A stretch of DNA of 64,000 nt from Rhodospirillales bacterium (GCA_017304945.1 JAFKLG010000058.1:1-64000); one strand, 5' to 3'. Positions 16,820 through 29,564 are shown, counted from the stretch's first letter. Numbers and translations: made by a program. Notes: generated by a model from the sequence alone, not told the origin.

Positions 16820-17041
16820 TCAGCGCTCCATCGCGTGGACGATGCCGATGATGACCGCGCTGAGCAGCACCCACATCAACTGGTACCAGTAGAAGAACGG
16901 GAATCCGGCCAGGGTGGGCTCGATCCGGTTGTAGGACGACACCCACAGCATCGCGACGACCGGGATCAGCAGCAGGCAGCGCGCCCACGGCACGGCGCGA
17001 GGCACAGCGTGCACCGGCTTGGGTTCCTGCGGGTTCGGCAT
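16820..17041 (-). CDS. DUF3311 small membrane protein
   Basis: A 73-residue protein with two hydrophobic segments (residues 17-35 and 48-68) and the family pattern FPFFYWYQLMWVLLSAVIIG. DUF3311 proteins are encoded directly before SSS symporters, as here, and are thought to be accessory subunits, though the role is unproven. GGAGGAG lies immediately before the ATG. Confidence 0.92.
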   Translation of the reverse strand: MPNPQEPKPVHAVPRAVPWARCLLLIPVVAMLWVSSYNRIEPTLAGFPFFYWYQLMWVLLSAVIIGIVHAMER

Positions 17042-17213
17042 GACTCCTCCTCCGGCGGCGCGCCACCGGGGTCGGCGCCGCCGCCGTCATCTCATTTCGG
17101 ACGGCGTATTCCTGTTTCGGACGCCGAACTGTCGCGCTGCCTGCGCGCGGTCGTCGGCCGATACGGGAAATTCCGTATGCCAGCCTGCCAGAACACGAGC
17201 AAGCCGGGACAGG

Positions 17214-18563
17214 TCAGTGCAGCAGGCCAGCGCCCATCGCGTAGCCGCGCCGGCGCGCGGGTGGCACCGGGTTGCGGCCGGCGACCCGCTCCATCAGCAG
17301 CCGCGCATCGGTGGTGAGGTCCGCCTTCAGGGCGGCATCGAGGAAGAGCTGCTCGAGTACGTCCTGCTGCGCGTGGCTGCCGCCCAGCCGGTACATCTCA
17401 CCCAGCACCGGGCGCATCAGCCGGACCGCCTCGGCATGGCGGCCACGGAAGTGGGCAAGCACCGCCTCGGTGACTGGCAGCGCGAGCTGCGCGGTGAGCT
17501 GGCCCACCAGCGACTCCTCGCCGGCGGCGAAGTCCCGCATTGCCGCCAGCATCCGCTCCGCCGCGGCATCCCGGCCGGTGGCGGCCAATGCCATCATCCA
17601 GTGCGGCAGGGTGAAGCCCGAGAGGCAATCGCCGATCCGGGTCTCGGCCAGGTTTGCGAGCTCCTCCCACCGCCCGCCGACATCCACGCCCTGGCGGGCG
17701 AGGCGGAACAGCATGGAGGCGGCGTTCTGCACGTCGATATAGAGGTCGGGAGAGGCCTGGGTCAGCGGCGAGGACAGGTCGCGGAACCCGCCATCGTACA
17801 GGGCCAGCACGCGGGCATCGTCGCCCCGCTCGAAGTGGTACATGGCCGCGTGCCAGGCGAGGTGGTGGCGCAGGTTGTTGCCGTGCGCCCAGTTCCCCTC
17901 CAGTCCCTCCACCCAGGCGATGCCCTCGCTGCGCCGCCCCTGCATTTCCATGACATGCGCGACGGCGTGCGCGGCCCAGAGGTCATTGGGATCGAAGCGG
18001 ATCGCCTCCCGGCCGGCATACTCCGCCTGGGTATAATGGCCGCATTCCTCCAACGCGAAGGCGCGGCATCCGAGCAGGGCACCCCAGCCGGGCAGGGAGT
18101 CGGACCAGTGGGATTCGGCGCGCAGGACCGAGGTCAGCATGACCTCCGGCCGGCCCAGCCAGAAGTTCACGAAATGCGCCAGGCGGAAGGCGAGCAGGTC
18201 GTGCGGATGCTCGTCCAGGATCTGCTGCCAGATCGCCGTGGCGCGATCGGGATTGCCGCCGACCCAGGCTTCCAGCGCCGCCGCATGATCCTGTTCGCGC
18301 GGCTCCGCTGCCAGGGTGAGACGGAGCGCAGTATCGCAGGCCTCCCGCGCGATCGGCAGGGCGGCGGCCTTGAAGCTGAGCATCGCGAAGGCACCGCGCA
18401 GGCAGTGGGCCAGCGGGCAGTCGGGATCGGCGGCGAACAGCGCCTCCATCCGCTGCGGAATGTCGGTGCGGTAGCCGACATACCCGTCGATGACATGGTC
18501 GAACGCCCGCACCGCGTCTTCCGAGGCGGCGGTCATCTCGAGGCCCCTGACGTCCTGGTACAT
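17214..18563 (-). CDS. Tetratricopeptide repeat protein, TTC38-like
   Basis: A 449-residue cytosolic helical protein made of TPR-like pairs from about residue 40 to 400. It resembles the TTC38 family found in bacteria and animals: FAMLSFKAAALPIAREACD, HPHDLLAFRLAHFVNFWLG, DPNDLWAAHAVAHVMEMQG. The HAVAHVMEM stretch is characteristic. The biochemical role is unknown; TPRs normally mediate protein contacts. GGGAGGGG lies nine bases before the ATG. It appears monocistronic. Confidence 0.87.
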   Translation of the reverse strand: MYQDVRGLEMTAASEDAVRAFDHVIDGYVGYRTDIPQRMEALFAADPDCPLAHCLRGAFAMLSFKAAALPIAREACDTALRLTLAAEPREQDHAAALEAWVGGNPDRATAIWQQILDEHPHDLLAFRLAHFVNFWLGRPEVMLTSVLRAESHWSDSLPGWGALLGCRAFALEECGHYTQAEYAGREAIRFDPNDLWAAHAVAHVMEMQGRRSEGIAWVEGLEGNWAHGNNLRHHLAWHAAMYHFERGDDARVLALYDGGFRDLSSPLTQASPDLYIDVQNAASMLFRLARQGVDVGGRWEELANLAETRIGDCLSGFTLPHWMMALAATGRDAAAERMLAAMRDFAAGEESLVGQLTAQLALPVTEAVLAHFRGRHAEAVRLMRPVLGEMYRLGGSHAQQDVLEQLFLDAALKADLTTDARLLMERVAGRNPVPPARRRGYAMGAGLLH

Positions 18564-18688
18564 CGCGCGTCCCCTCCCGGCCCCGACAGCTTAGACCTGG
18601 TTTGGTCGGGTGCGCACGCGCCTCGGGGGCGAACTCAGCCGGGCGCCCCCGGATGGGGCGGCGCGGCTGGGAGCGTCAGGGAAGGGCC

Positions 18689-19177
18689 TCAGGCGGCGGG
18701 GGCGAGGGTCACCGTGGCGATGCCCTGCTGGATCATGCCGAGCTGCCGGGCCGCCGCGAGGGAGAGATCGACGATGCGGCGGGAGGAATAGAGCCGGTCG
18801 GTGATCACCACCACGACGGAGCGGCCGGTCGCGGCCATCGTCACCCGCACACGCGTGCCGAATGGCAGCCAGGGATGTGCGGCGGTGAGCTGCGCCTGGT
18901 CGAAACGCGTGCCCGCGGCGGTGCGCCGCCCCTGATGCTGCGGCCCGTAATAGGAGGCGGTACCGGACTCGCCGAGGAACCCGGTCTGGTCCGCCGCCGC
19001 CACCTTCTGACCCTCGGCTCGGGCGGCGGCGGTCGCGGGGACCGGCTCCTGCGCGGCGACGGTGTGGACGGTGCGCGGAGAGGCGTGATGGAGCGGCCGC
19101 TTGGCGTGTGCAGCCGTCATGGAGGCGAGCAGGCAGGCGGCCGTGAGGCACCAGCGCGGATAATGGAGTGCAATCAT
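18689..19177 (-). CDS. rlpA: RlpA-family septal ring lytic transglycosylase
   Basis: A 162-residue secreted protein. The start at 19177, preceded by GGGGGA, places a clean signal peptide at the N-terminus (WCLTAACLLASMTAAHA cleavage region); a longer in-frame start would bury it. After a short linker, residues 70-160 form the double-psi beta-barrel: GTASYYGPQHQGRRTAAGTRF, then LPFGTRVRVT and VVVITDR. RlpA cleaves denuded glycan strands at the septum. There is no lipobox Cys and no SPOR domain, so it is a minimal, soluble periplasmic form. Confidence 0.9.
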   Translation of the reverse strand: MIALHYPRWCLTAACLLASMTAAHAKRPLHHASPRTVHTVAAQEPVPATAAARAEGQKVAAADQTGFLGESGTASYYGPQHQGRRTAAGTRFDQAQLTAAHPWLPFGTRVRVTMAATGRSVVVVITDRLYSSRRIVDLSLAAARQLGMIQQGIATVTLAPAA

Positions 19178-19633
19178 GACATCCCCCGGGTTGCTGCGAA
19201 TACAGTCGTCGCGGTCTCGGGTATGGGGGGACGCCAGCCGATGCAATAAATCTCCCGCAATGCCGTCGAAATGACTGGCATTGTGTTTCGGGTGTCCACC
19301 AAGCCGGTGAACTTGCGGCATTTTTCAACGCCGCTGGCTTTTGTTGCCCAGCCCATGACGGGTATGATGCTCATATTGCATTGAGATGGCAACCCTTTAC
19401 CGCATCGCAGCAGAGCGTGGCCCTCGCGCCGCGCCGGCAGCCCGCCGTCATCCGCGGTGCTGCCGGCCCGTCATGGCCGGGGCAGGGAGGTCCTCCGCAT
19501 CATCCGCCGCGCCCTGAAATCGGGGGGGGGGAGCCGCCGTTGCGGGGCACGCCACCGGCCACCCGGGATCATGTCGTGCTGGCGGCGTTCCAGGAGTGGA
19601 CAACCGCGCGCACCCGCCCGAGTCTGCGCCACC
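19178..19633. other. Intergenic region without a recognised gene
   Basis: A 456-bp gap between the divergent rlpA and TauE/SafE genes. The rlpA-proximal part is AT-richer (stretches such as TTTTTCAACG) and is a good place for promoters. I see a run of G near 19517-19526 but no convincing coding frame, tRNA or repeat. Confidence 0.5.
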
Positions 19634-20362
19634 ATGCTCCCCACCCTGCTGACCGCGGTTTTCGGCGTCCTCGCCGCTGCTCTTCTGCGCGGCTTCACCG
19701 GCTTCGGCTTCGGCCTCGCCGCCGTGCCGCTGCTCAGCCTGGCACTCCCCCCGGCGACGGTCGTGCCCCTGGTCGTGGTGCTGCAGACCTTGGTGGGCGC
19801 GGCCGGATTGCGCGGCGCCTGGCGGTTGTGCGACTGGCAGGCGATCCGCGGGCTCTTCCCCGGCTTGGTCCTGGGCGTGCCGATCGGCATCGCCATCCTG
19901 ACGGAAGCGGCGCCCAACCAGGTGCGCCTGGTGATCGGCCTGATGATCGCCGCCTCGGTGCTGGTGCTCTGGCGCGGCCTGCGGCTGCCGCCGAACCCGT
20001 CCATGGCGGTCACGCTGACGGTCGGGCTGCTGTCCGGCGTGATGAGCGGCCTGTCCTCGATGGGGGGACCGCCGATCGTGGTCTATCTGCTCGCCCTGGC
20101 GCACGGACCCGCCCAGGTGCGGGCGACCTCGATCGTCTATTTCATGCTCGCCGCGCTGGTTTCACTCGTTCCGATGGCCTGGCGCGGGCTGATCCACCGC
20201 GACACGCTGCTCTGGATGCTCGCCTGCCTGCCCGTGCTGTTCGGCGGATCCTGGGCCGGAAGCTGGGCATTCCGGCGTGCCCGCCCGCACCACCATCGCG
20301 CCACCGCGCTCGGCGTGCTCTCGGTGCTGGCGACGGTGCTGATCGTCCGCGCGCTGCTCTGA
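19634..20362 (+). CDS. TauE/SafE family membrane transporter
   Basis: A 242-residue inner-membrane protein with about eight hydrophobic segments. The family signature GFTGFGFGLAAVPLL appears in TM1 and the repeat GLSSMGGPPIVVYLL follows the midpoint. Members export sulfite, sulfoacetate or related organosulfonates, or act as general anion permeases. The ATG at 19634 begins directly at TM1; no strong ribosome-binding site precedes it. Neighbours give no substrate clue. Confidence 0.88.
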   Translation: MLPTLLTAVFGVLAAALLRGFTGFGFGLAAVPLLSLALPPATVVPLVVVLQTLVGAAGLRGAWRLCDWQAIRGLFPGLVLGVPIGIAILTEAAPNQVRLVIGLMIAASVLVLWRGLRLPPNPSMAVTLTVGLLSGVMSGLSSMGGPPIVVYLLALAHGPAQVRATSIVYFMLAALVSLVPMAWRGLIHRDTLLWMLACLPVLFGGSWAGSWAFRRARPHHHRATALGVLSVLATVLIVRALL

Positions 20363-20397
20363 TCCCGGATCAGTCCCGGCGTGGCGCCGGCGCGCGG

Positions 20398-21594
20398 TCA
20401 GATGCGCCGGACGACGTAGCTTTTTTCCAGCGCCTCGACGATCGCGGCGGCATGCGTGGGGTCGCGCGCCTCTACCATCACCTCGAGCTCCGCCGCCTGC
20501 ACCGAGGAGGCGGCGAACAGGCGTTGGTGCGACACCTCGATGATGTTGCCGCCCGAGTCGCCGATCTTGCCCGCGATATCGGCCAGCACGCCCGGCCGAT
20601 CGGGGATCTGCAGATGCAGGCGCAGCAGCCGCCCGTCGCGCAGCAGGTCGCGCAGCAGCACGTTGGACAGGATGCGCGCGTCGATGTTGCCGCCGGTCAC
20701 CGCAACGCCGACCCGTTTGCCACGGAACCGTTCGGGGTAGGTGAGCAGGGCGGCGACACCGGCCGCCCCGGCGCCCTCGGCCACCGTCTTGGCGCCTTCG
20801 GCCAGCAGGCCGATCGCCTCCTCCACCGCGCGTTCGGGCACCACCAGCACGTCGGTGATGCGCCGGCGCACCAGCTCGAACGGCATCTCGCCGATATCGC
20901 GCACCGCGATGCCCTCGGCGATCGTGGCGCCCCCCACCGAGACGGTGCGGCCGGCAAGGCGTTGCGCCATCGGGGCATAGGCTTCCACCTCGACCCCGTA
21001 CACCTGGATGCCCGGCTTCAGCGCCATGGCGGCGACCAGGCAGCCGGCGAGCAGCCCGCCCCCGCCGACCGGGATGACGAGGGTGTCGAGGTCGGGCGCG
21101 TCGGCCAGCATCTCGAGCGCGAGCGTACCCTGGCCGGCGATGACGGCCGCGTCGTCATAGGGATGCACGAAGACGAGCTGGTTCTTCTCCGCCATGTCGT
21201 GGGCGAAGCTCGCGGCCTCGGCCAGCGTCTCCCCGTGCAGCACGACCTGGGCGCCCCAGGAGGCGGTGCGCGTCACCTTGGTGGCCGGGGTGAACCGGGG
21301 CATGACGATGGTGGCGGAAACACCCAGCAGATGGGCGTGGCGGGCGACCGCCTGGGCGTGATTGCCGGCCGACATGGCAATGACGCCACGCGCCCGCTCA
21401 TCGGCGCTCAGCAGCGCCAGCCGGTTGGCGGCGCCGCGTTCCTTGAAGGCGCCGGTGACCTGCAGGTTGTCGAGCTTCAGCGTGACGTCGCTGCCGGTCG
21501 CGCGGGAGATCGCCTGGCAGGGCAGGGTCGGCGTCCGCAGCACGCGGCCGTCGATCCGCGCCGACGCCGCCTGCACGTCGGCCAGGGTGACCAT
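20398..21594 (-). CDS. ilvA: Threonine ammonia-lyase with C-terminal ACT domain
   Basis: A 398-residue PLP enzyme converting threonine to 2-oxobutanoate for isoleucine synthesis. The PLP lysine lies in TGAFKERGA (about residue 52); SAGNHAQ and GGGGLLAG bind the substrate and phosphate. The C-terminal 75 residues are a single ACT domain (LQIPDRPGVLADIAGKIG), giving allosteric control. This is the short, 400-residue type rather than the 510-residue E. coli IlvA, so a catabolic or bifunctional role is possible. It starts 11 bp after the greA stop, downstream in the same operon. Confidence 0.93.
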   Translation of the reverse strand: MVTLADVQAASARIDGRVLRTPTLPCQAISRATGSDVTLKLDNLQVTGAFKERGAANRLALLSADERARGVIAMSAGNHAQAVARHAHLLGVSATIVMPRFTPATKVTRTASWGAQVVLHGETLAEAASFAHDMAEKNQLVFVHPYDDAAVIAGQGTLALEMLADAPDLDTLVIPVGGGGLLAGCLVAAMALKPGIQVYGVEVEAYAPMAQRLAGRTVSVGGATIAEGIAVRDIGEMPFELVRRRITDVLVVPERAVEEAIGLLAEGAKTVAEGAGAAGVAALLTYPERFRGKRVGVAVTGGNIDARILSNVLLRDLLRDGRLLRLHLQIPDRPGVLADIAGKIGDSGGNIIEVSHQRLFAASSVQAAELEVMVEARDPTHAAAIVEALEKSYVVRRI

Positions 21595-21605
21595 GTCGGC
21601 CGGCC

Positions 21606-22079
21606 TCAGGCGAACTTGATGCCGAGGATCTCGTAGGAGCGATCGCCGCCGGGGGCCGGCACGGAGACCGTGTCGCCCACCTTCTTGCCGATCAGCGCCT
21701 TGGCGAGCGGGGAGGAAATCGAGAGCCGCCCCGCCTTGATGTCGGCCTCGTGCACGCCGACGATCTGGTAGGCGGACTCTTTCTCGCTCTCCTCGTCCAC
21801 CAACCGGACATGGGCGCCGAACTTGACGTGGTCGCCCGAGAGCGAGGACGGATCGATCACCTCCGCGCCGGAGACGATCTCCTCGAGTTCGGCGATGCGG
21901 CCCTCGATGAAGGACTGGCGTTCGCGGGCGGCATGATATTCGGCGTTTTCCGACAAGTCGCCGTGGCTCCGCGCCTCCGCGATCGCGCGGATGATGGCCG
22001 GACGTTCCTCCGACTTGAGCTGACGAAGCTCGTCTTCCAACCGCTGCAGACCGGCTGCGGTCATCGGAAACTTCTGCAC
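21606..22079 (-). CDS. greA: Transcription elongation factor GreA
   Basis: A 157-residue GreA. The N-terminal coiled coil (residues 1-75) contains [19 protein letters not shown], whose acidic tip residues stimulate transcript cleavage in backtracked RNA polymerase. The C-terminal FKBP-like domain ends in [11 protein letters not shown] keep the GTG at 22079 because AAGGA lies upstream and the resulting [10 protein letters not shown] matches the family N-terminus; an ATG five codons in would shorten it. It lies between carB and ilvA on the same strand. Confidence 0.97.
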   Translation of the reverse strand: MQKFPMTAAGLQRLEDELRQLKSEERPAIIRAIAEARSHGDLSENAEYHAARERQSFIEGRIAELEEIVSGAEVIDPSSLSGDHVKFGAHVRLVDEESEKESAYQIVGVHEADIKAGRLSISSPLAKALIGKKVGDTVSVPAPGGDRSYEILGIKFA

Positions 22080-22133
22080 GGCGATGTCCTTACAAAGGCA
22101 CAGATGCGCGTTGATCGAGGTTGTCGCCGAGGG

Positions 22134-22172
22134 CCGAGGCTACGGCCGGTGGCCGAGTAGTCACAGCCTCGG
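22134..22172 (-). terminator. Hairpin between carB and greA
   Basis: CCGAGGCT (22134-22141) pairs with AGCCTCGG (22165-22172), extended by GAG/CTC outside a short bulge. It lies directly after the carB stop. No T-run follows, so it may act as a partial terminator or mRNA-stabilising structure. Confidence 0.4.
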
Positions 22173-22174
22173 GC

Positions 22175-25417
<3,243 letters not shown>

Positions 25418-25422
25418 GCGGC

Positions 25423-25731
25423 TCAGGGCTCCGGAGTGTTGGCGAGCAGGGCGCGCGCGGCGGCGACGCCCTTGGGCGTGAGTTCGAGGTGCCAGTGGCA
25501 CTGCAGCGCGCCTTCGGGCAGGCGCACCGGCTCGTGCACCAGTGCCTCGCGCAGCAGGGTGGCGACGGCGTCGCGGAACCCGGCCTCGGTCAGTTGGCCC
25601 CCGGTCAGGGCGGCAACCCGATCGAAGCCGGCCTCGATCGTGGGTTCGCTGATGACGTGGCGGAACGCCGTCGTCAGCAGCAGGCCGGCGGCGTCCATCT
25701 CATACCTGCGCGCTGAGTCATCGACACGCAT
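25423..25731 (-). CDS. Unknown small protein encoded between carA and carB
   Basis: A 102-residue soluble protein that I do not recognise: [20 protein letters not shown], then [19 protein letters not shown] and [20 protein letters not shown]. The pattern (helices, then a short beta strand and LTPKG) is reminiscent of a winged-helix or small regulatory domain, which is only an impression. I prefer the ATG at 25731 because GAGGTG sits six bases before it; the in-frame ATG at 25797 would lie inside a 13-bp hairpin. It is tightly flanked by carA (90 bp) and carB (5 bp), implying a role tied to carbamoyl phosphate synthesis or its control. Confidence 0.65.
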   Translation of the reverse strand: MRVDDSARRYEMDAAGLLLTTAFRHVISEPTIEAGFDRVAALTGGQLTEAGFRDAVATLLREALVHEPVRLPEGALQCHWHLELTPKGVAAARALLANTPEP

Positions 25732-25794
25732 GAAGAGCACCTCGGCGCGCGGTATGGTCTTGATCCGGGCGCGGCCGCCCCACCAACCCCGCGC

Positions 25795-25826
25795 CATAGC
25801 GATGAGCGAAGGGGCTCATCGCTATG
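25795..25826 (-). promoter_or_regulatory. 13-bp perfect hairpin over the carA stop codon
   Basis: CATAGCGATGAGC (25795-25807) and GCTCATCGCTATG (25814-25826) form a perfect 13-bp stem with a 6-nt loop. It includes the carA TAG and ends at the possible ATG at 25797. There is no T-run. It could be an attenuator, an RNA processing site, or a block on the upstream start. Confidence 0.6.
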
Positions 25827-27183
25827 AAGTGCGGCTCTCGATCAGGCGCACGAAGCGGTGGAACAAATGGTGGCTATCGGACGGGCCGGGGCTCGCCTCC
25901 GGGTGGTACTGCACGCTGAAGGCGGGCTTGTCGATGCAGGCGAGACCTTCGTTCGAGCCGTCGAACAGCGAGACATGGGTGACGCGCGCGTTGGCCGGCA
26001 GCGTCTTGTCGTCCACCGCGAAGCCGTGGTTCTGGCTGGTGATCTCGACCTTGCCCGTCGCCAGGTCCTTCACCGGCTGGTTCGCGCCGCGATGGCCGCG
26101 GTCCAGCTTGTAGGTGCGGGCGCCGAGCGCGAGACCGAGGAGCTGGTGGCCGAGGCAGATGCCGAACAGCGGGATGCCGGCATCCAGCACGCCGCGGATC
26201 GCCGGGACCGCATAGGCGCCGGTCGCCGCCGGGTCGCCCGGCCCGTTGGAAAGGAACACGCCGTCCGGCGCGTGGCCGAGGATTTCCTCCGCCGTGGCGG
26301 TGGCGGGCACGACGGTGACGCGGCAGCCGGCGGCGGCGAGGCAGCGCAGGATGTTGCGCTTGGCGCCGTAATCCACCGCGACGACATGGTGCCGCGGCGA
26401 GTCCTGCCGGCCGGTGCCGGTCGGCCAGGCCCAGACCGTCTCGTCCCAGTGATAGGTCTGCCGGCAGGAGACCTCCTTCGCGAGATCCATCCCCTCGAGC
26501 CCCGGCCAGGCGACGGCCTGGGCCTGCAGCGCCGGGATGTCGAAGCGGCCGTTGGCGGGGAAAGCGAGTACGCCGCTGGGCGCGCCGCCGTCGCGGATGC
26601 GCACGGTGAGCGCGCGCGTGTCGACGCCGGAAATCCCGGTGATGGACCGGGCTTTCAGCCAGGCATCGAGGCCTTGCGCGGCCCGCCAGTTGGACGGATC
26701 GGTGACGTCCTGCTTCACCACGAGGCCACGGGCGGCGACGGTTCCCGCCTCGATATCCTCCGGATTGGCGCCGACATTGCCGATATGCGGGAAGGTGAAG
26801 GTGATGATCTGCCCGGCATAGGACGGATCGGTCAGGGTCTCCTGATACCCCGTCATGCCGGTGTTGAAGCAGACTTCGCCGACCGGGGTGTCCGCACCGG
26901 TATGGGCGCCGAAGCCGCGGCCCCAGAACACCGCCCCATCCGCCAGCACCAGCGCGGCAGTGGCGCCGCCAGGCACGTCGGAGGGTTCGGCCGGTTCCGG
27001 CGCGAGACCGCTCTGCAGGTCGGCGAGGGCGAGTCCGGTCGCGGCGATCACCGCGGCCCAATGGCGCGAGGGGATCGAGCCGGACTGGCGCCACTTGCGC
27101 ACGGCCTCGGTGCTGACCCCAGTGAGCCGCGCGGCGGCATCCGCCCCGCCCAGCCGGTCGATGATGTCGTCCACGTTCGGCAT
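25822..27183 (-). CDS. carA: Carbamoyl-phosphate synthase small subunit with N-terminal HTH domain
   Basis: A 453-residue protein, some 65-75 longer than ordinary CarA. Residues 75-450 are the glutamine amidotransferase subunit: [13 protein letters not shown], the nucleophile in [15 protein letters not shown] and the catalytic HPE in [10 protein letters not shown]. Residues 5-50 are a Cro/YdaS-like helix-turn-helix: [36 protein letters not shown]. No good start codon with a ribosome-binding site exists at the CarA domain (only a GTG near residue 69 without one), so the fusion seems real. Two dyads just upstream suggest autoregulation by the fused domain. It feeds ammonia to CarB. Confidence 0.92.
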   Translation of the reverse strand: MPNVDDIIDRLGGADAAARLTGVSTEAVRKWRQSGSIPSRHWAAVIAATGLALADLQSGLAPEPAEPSDVPGGATAALVLADGAVFWGRGFGAHTGADTPVGEVCFNTGMTGYQETLTDPSYAGQIITFTFPHIGNVGANPEDIEAGTVAARGLVVKQDVTDPSNWRAAQGLDAWLKARSITGISGVDTRALTVRIRDGGAPSGVLAFPANGRFDIPALQAQAVAWPGLEGMDLAKEVSCRQTYHWDETVWAWPTGTGRQDSPRHHVVAVDYGAKRNILRCLAAAGCRVTVVPATATAEEILGHAPDGVFLSNGPGDPAATGAYAVPAIRGVLDAGIPLFGICLGHQLLGLALGARTYKLDRGHRGANQPVKDLATGKVEITSQNHGFAVDDKTLPANARVTHVSLFDGSNEGLACIDKPAFSVQYHPEASPGPSDSHHLFHRFVRLIESRTS

Positions 27184-27190
27184 GGCGCCC

Positions 27191-27219
27191 TATGTATGGG
27201 AAGTTTTCTCCCAATACAA
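27191..27219 (-). promoter_or_regulatory. Candidate carA promoter with a dyad filling its spacer
   Basis: On the minus strand TTGTAT (27219-27214) and TACATA (27196-27191) are separated by exactly 17 bp. That spacer is the dyad TGGGA-GAAAACT-TCCCA (27213-27197). Both hexamers are weak matches to sigma-70 consensus. Transcription would start near 27184, at or next to the carA ATG, so the message could be leaderless. A repressor on the dyad would cover the polymerase site. Confidence 0.5.
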
Positions 27220-27234
27220 CGGACACAGAGGTGC

Positions 27235-27254
27235 GTCGGAATTTTCTTCCCGAC
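27235..27254 (-). promoter_or_regulatory. Second dyad upstream of carA
   Basis: GTCGG (27235-27239) and CCGAC (27250-27254) flank a core containing GGAA-TTTTC-TTCC. The core resembles the dyad at 27197 (GGGAAGTTTTCTCCC), and the two centres are about 40 bp apart, near four helical turns, as expected for cooperative binding. Confidence 0.45.
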
Positions 27255-27493
27255 CTCGTGTCTCGGACGAGGTCTCCCCTCTGCCGTGCACCAGCCCGCC
27301 CTCCGTTAACCGCCGATCAACCCAAGGCGACGATCCTGCACTCTCCCGAGCGGGCTGTGCGTGGATCCGGCGGGGCCGGTCGCGCTCCGCATCGGCGCTC
27401 GATGCGACCCGCGTCGGGCTCGACCGGGCGGCGAGCGGGGTAACCAACAGGCCGCTGCATGGATACCGTCGGCACGGGCGAGGGACGCCACCC

Positions 27494-29563
27494 ATGAAGA
27501 TTGCGCTGCTCAGGCCCATGCGCGACCAGGGCATCGGCGTTCGGATCGCGGCCCTCGTCATCCTGCCGCTGCTCGGGTTGATCGCCATCTCGGCCGCATT
27601 GCTCGTCGAGAAGCACACGGTCGCCGCCGAGTTCGCCAAGCTCCTGGCGCTCGGCCACCTCACCACCGATTCCAGCAATCTCGTGCACGAGCTCCAGAAG
27701 GAGCGCGGCATGACCAACAGCTTCATCGGCAGCAAGGGCGCGTTGTTCGGCGCCGAACTCCAGGGTCAGCGCCAGCTGGTGGATGCCAGGCTGGCGGACT
27801 ACCGCGCCCGCCTGCGGACGTTCGATCCCCAGGGGTACGGCGACCGGTTCGCCGGCACGCTGCGCCGCGCCGCCGAGATGCTGGATCGGCTGGAGGCGAT
27901 CCGCGAACGCGCGAGCGCGCTGGCCATGCCCGGCCCCGACGTCTTCGCCTACTACACGGCGACCATCCGCCACCTGCTGGACGCGGTGGGCGAGGCGGCG
28001 GTCGTCGCCACCGACCCGCGCGTCGTGAAGGGCATCTTCTCCTCCTTCAGCATCATGGCCGCCAAGGAGCGTGCGGGGCAGGAGCGCGCGATCGGCGCCC
28101 TCGGCTTCGGCCTCGGCAAGTTCGATCGGGACCTGCTTGGCCAATTCATCTCCCGCGGCGCCGAACAGGAAACGTTCTTCAACCTGTTCAAGGAGTATGC
28201 GACCGAGGCGCAGGTCGCCTTCCTGCACCTGACCGTCACCCCAGCCGCCGACGCCGAGGTCGCGCGCATGCGGGCTGCTGCCATCCAGGGCGGGGCGGAA
28301 GGCACGCTTCAGGGCATCACCGCGCCGGGCTGGTTCAAAGCCGCCACCACGCGCATCGACATGTTGAAGGTGGTCGAGGATCGACTCTCCGCCGACCTGG
28401 AGACGCTGAACGAGCGACTTCATCGTCACGCGGTGCTGCAGTTCGACCTGGTCCTGGCCATGCTGGGGATATTCGGCCTCGCCACGGCCGTCGGGACCCT
28501 GCTCATCATCCGTGGGATCACGCGCCCGGTCCTCGCACTCACCCGCGTCATGGGGGAGATGGCGTCCGGCAATCTCGAGGTCGCAGCCCCTGGCGCCGAT
28601 CGCGGCGACGAGTTCGGCCACATGGCGCAGGCCGTCCAGGTGTTCCAAGTGAACGGGCGCGAGCAGCGGCGCCTGGAAGCCGCACAGGCGGCAAAGGCGG
28701 AAGCGGAGGCGGTCCACGCCGCGCGGCTCGAGGCGCTGACCCGCGGCTTCGAAACGAAGGTCGGCGGCCTCGTCGCGGCACTCGCCGCCGCTTCGGCGGA
28801 GATGCACACGACGGCGGAGGGGATGTCGGCCACGGCAGAACGCACCAGTCGGCAGTCGATGGCAGTCGCGGCCGGGGCCGAACAGGCCAGTGTCAACGTG
28901 CAGACGGTCGCCACCGCGGCCGAGGAGCTCTCCGCCTCGATCGCCGAGATCAGTCGGGGCGTGGCGCGGTCCGCGATGATGGCGGGGCAGGCGGTCCAGG
29001 AAGCCCAGCGTACCGATGCGACGGTGCAGGCGCTGGCCGATCGTGCGCGCAAGATCGGCGACGTGGTGCAACTCATCGGGGAGATTGCCGGGCAAACCAA
29101 CCTGCTGGCGCTGAACGCCACGATCGAGGCCGCGCGCGCCGGCGAGCACGGGAAGGGCTTCGCGGTCGTCGCCAGCGAGGTCAAGAGCCTCGCAACCCAG
29201 ACAGCGAAGGCGACCGAGGGAATTTGCTCCCAGATCGCGGAGATTCGGACGGTCACCGCCGAGGCCGTCGCCGCGATCAGGGGGATCGGGACGATCATCG
29301 ACGAGCTCAGCAACATCTCCGCGACGATTGCCGCGGCGATCGAGCAGCAGGGTGCTGCCAGCCAGGAGATCGCGCGCAACATTCAGCAGGCTGCCGCAGG
29401 AACTCAGAACGTCACTGCGAATGTCGCCGGGGTCCAGCACGCGACGACGGACACGGAAGCGGCGGCAAGCCAGGTGCGCGCGGCAGCCGGAGAGGTCTCC
29501 GGGCAGTCGCAGACACTCGCGGACGAGGTGAACACGTTCCTGTCCAGCGTGAAAACTGCCTGA
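27494..29563 (+). CDS. Methyl-accepting chemotaxis protein with NIT sensor domain
   Basis: A 689-residue inner-membrane chemoreceptor. TM1 is at residues 17-40; the periplasmic part has the nitrate/nitrite-sensing (NIT) pattern [22 protein letters not shown]2 lies near residues 315-340, followed by HAMP ([21 protein letters not shown]) and the MCP signalling hairpin with the conserved tip [22 protein letters not shown]. It controls the CheA/CheW kinase by ligand binding; NIT domains bind nitrate or nitrite in some proteins, but the ligand here is unproven. No other chemotaxis gene is in the window. Its stop lies 1 bp from the convergent UdgX gene. Confidence 0.93.
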   Translation: MKIALLRPMRDQGIGVRIAALVILPLLGLIAISAALLVEKHTVAAEFAKLLALGHLTTDSSNLVHELQKERGMTNSFIGSKGALFGAELQGQRQLVDARLADYRARLRTFDPQGYGDRFAGTLRRAAEMLDRLEAIRERASALAMPGPDVFAYYTATIRHLLDAVGEAAVVATDPRVVKGIFSSFSIMAAKERAGQERAIGALGFGLGKFDRDLLGQFISRGAEQETFFNLFKEYATEAQVAFLHLTVTPAADAEVARMRAAAIQGGAEGTLQGITAPGWFKAATTRIDMLKVVEDRLSADLETLNERLHRHAVLQFDLVLAMLGIFGLATAVGTLLIIRGITRPVLALTRVMGEMASGNLEVAAPGADRGDEFGHMAQAVQVFQVNGREQRRLEAAQAAKAEAEAVHAARLEALTRGFETKVGGLVAALAAASAEMHTTAEGMSATAERTSRQSMAVAAGAEQASVNVQTVATAAEELSASIAEISRGVARSAMMAGQAVQEAQRTDATVQALADRARKIGDVVQLIGEIAGQTNLLALNATIEAARAGEHGKGFAVVASEVKSLATQTAKATEGICSQIAEIRTVTAEAVAAIRGIGTIIDELSNISATIAAAIEQQGAASQEIARNIQQAAAGTQNVTANVAGVQHATTDTEAAASQVRAAAGEVSGQSQTLADEVNTFLSSVKTA

Positions 29564-29564
29564 A

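Larger units (their letters stand above)
27184..27493. other. Divergent intergenic region between carA and the chemoreceptor
   Basis: A 310-bp gap. The carA-proximal 75 bp are AT-richer and hold the promoter and dyads described separately. The rest is GC-rich and no gene is recognised. The chemoreceptor promoter must lie here too, but I cannot assign it. Confidence 0.5.
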
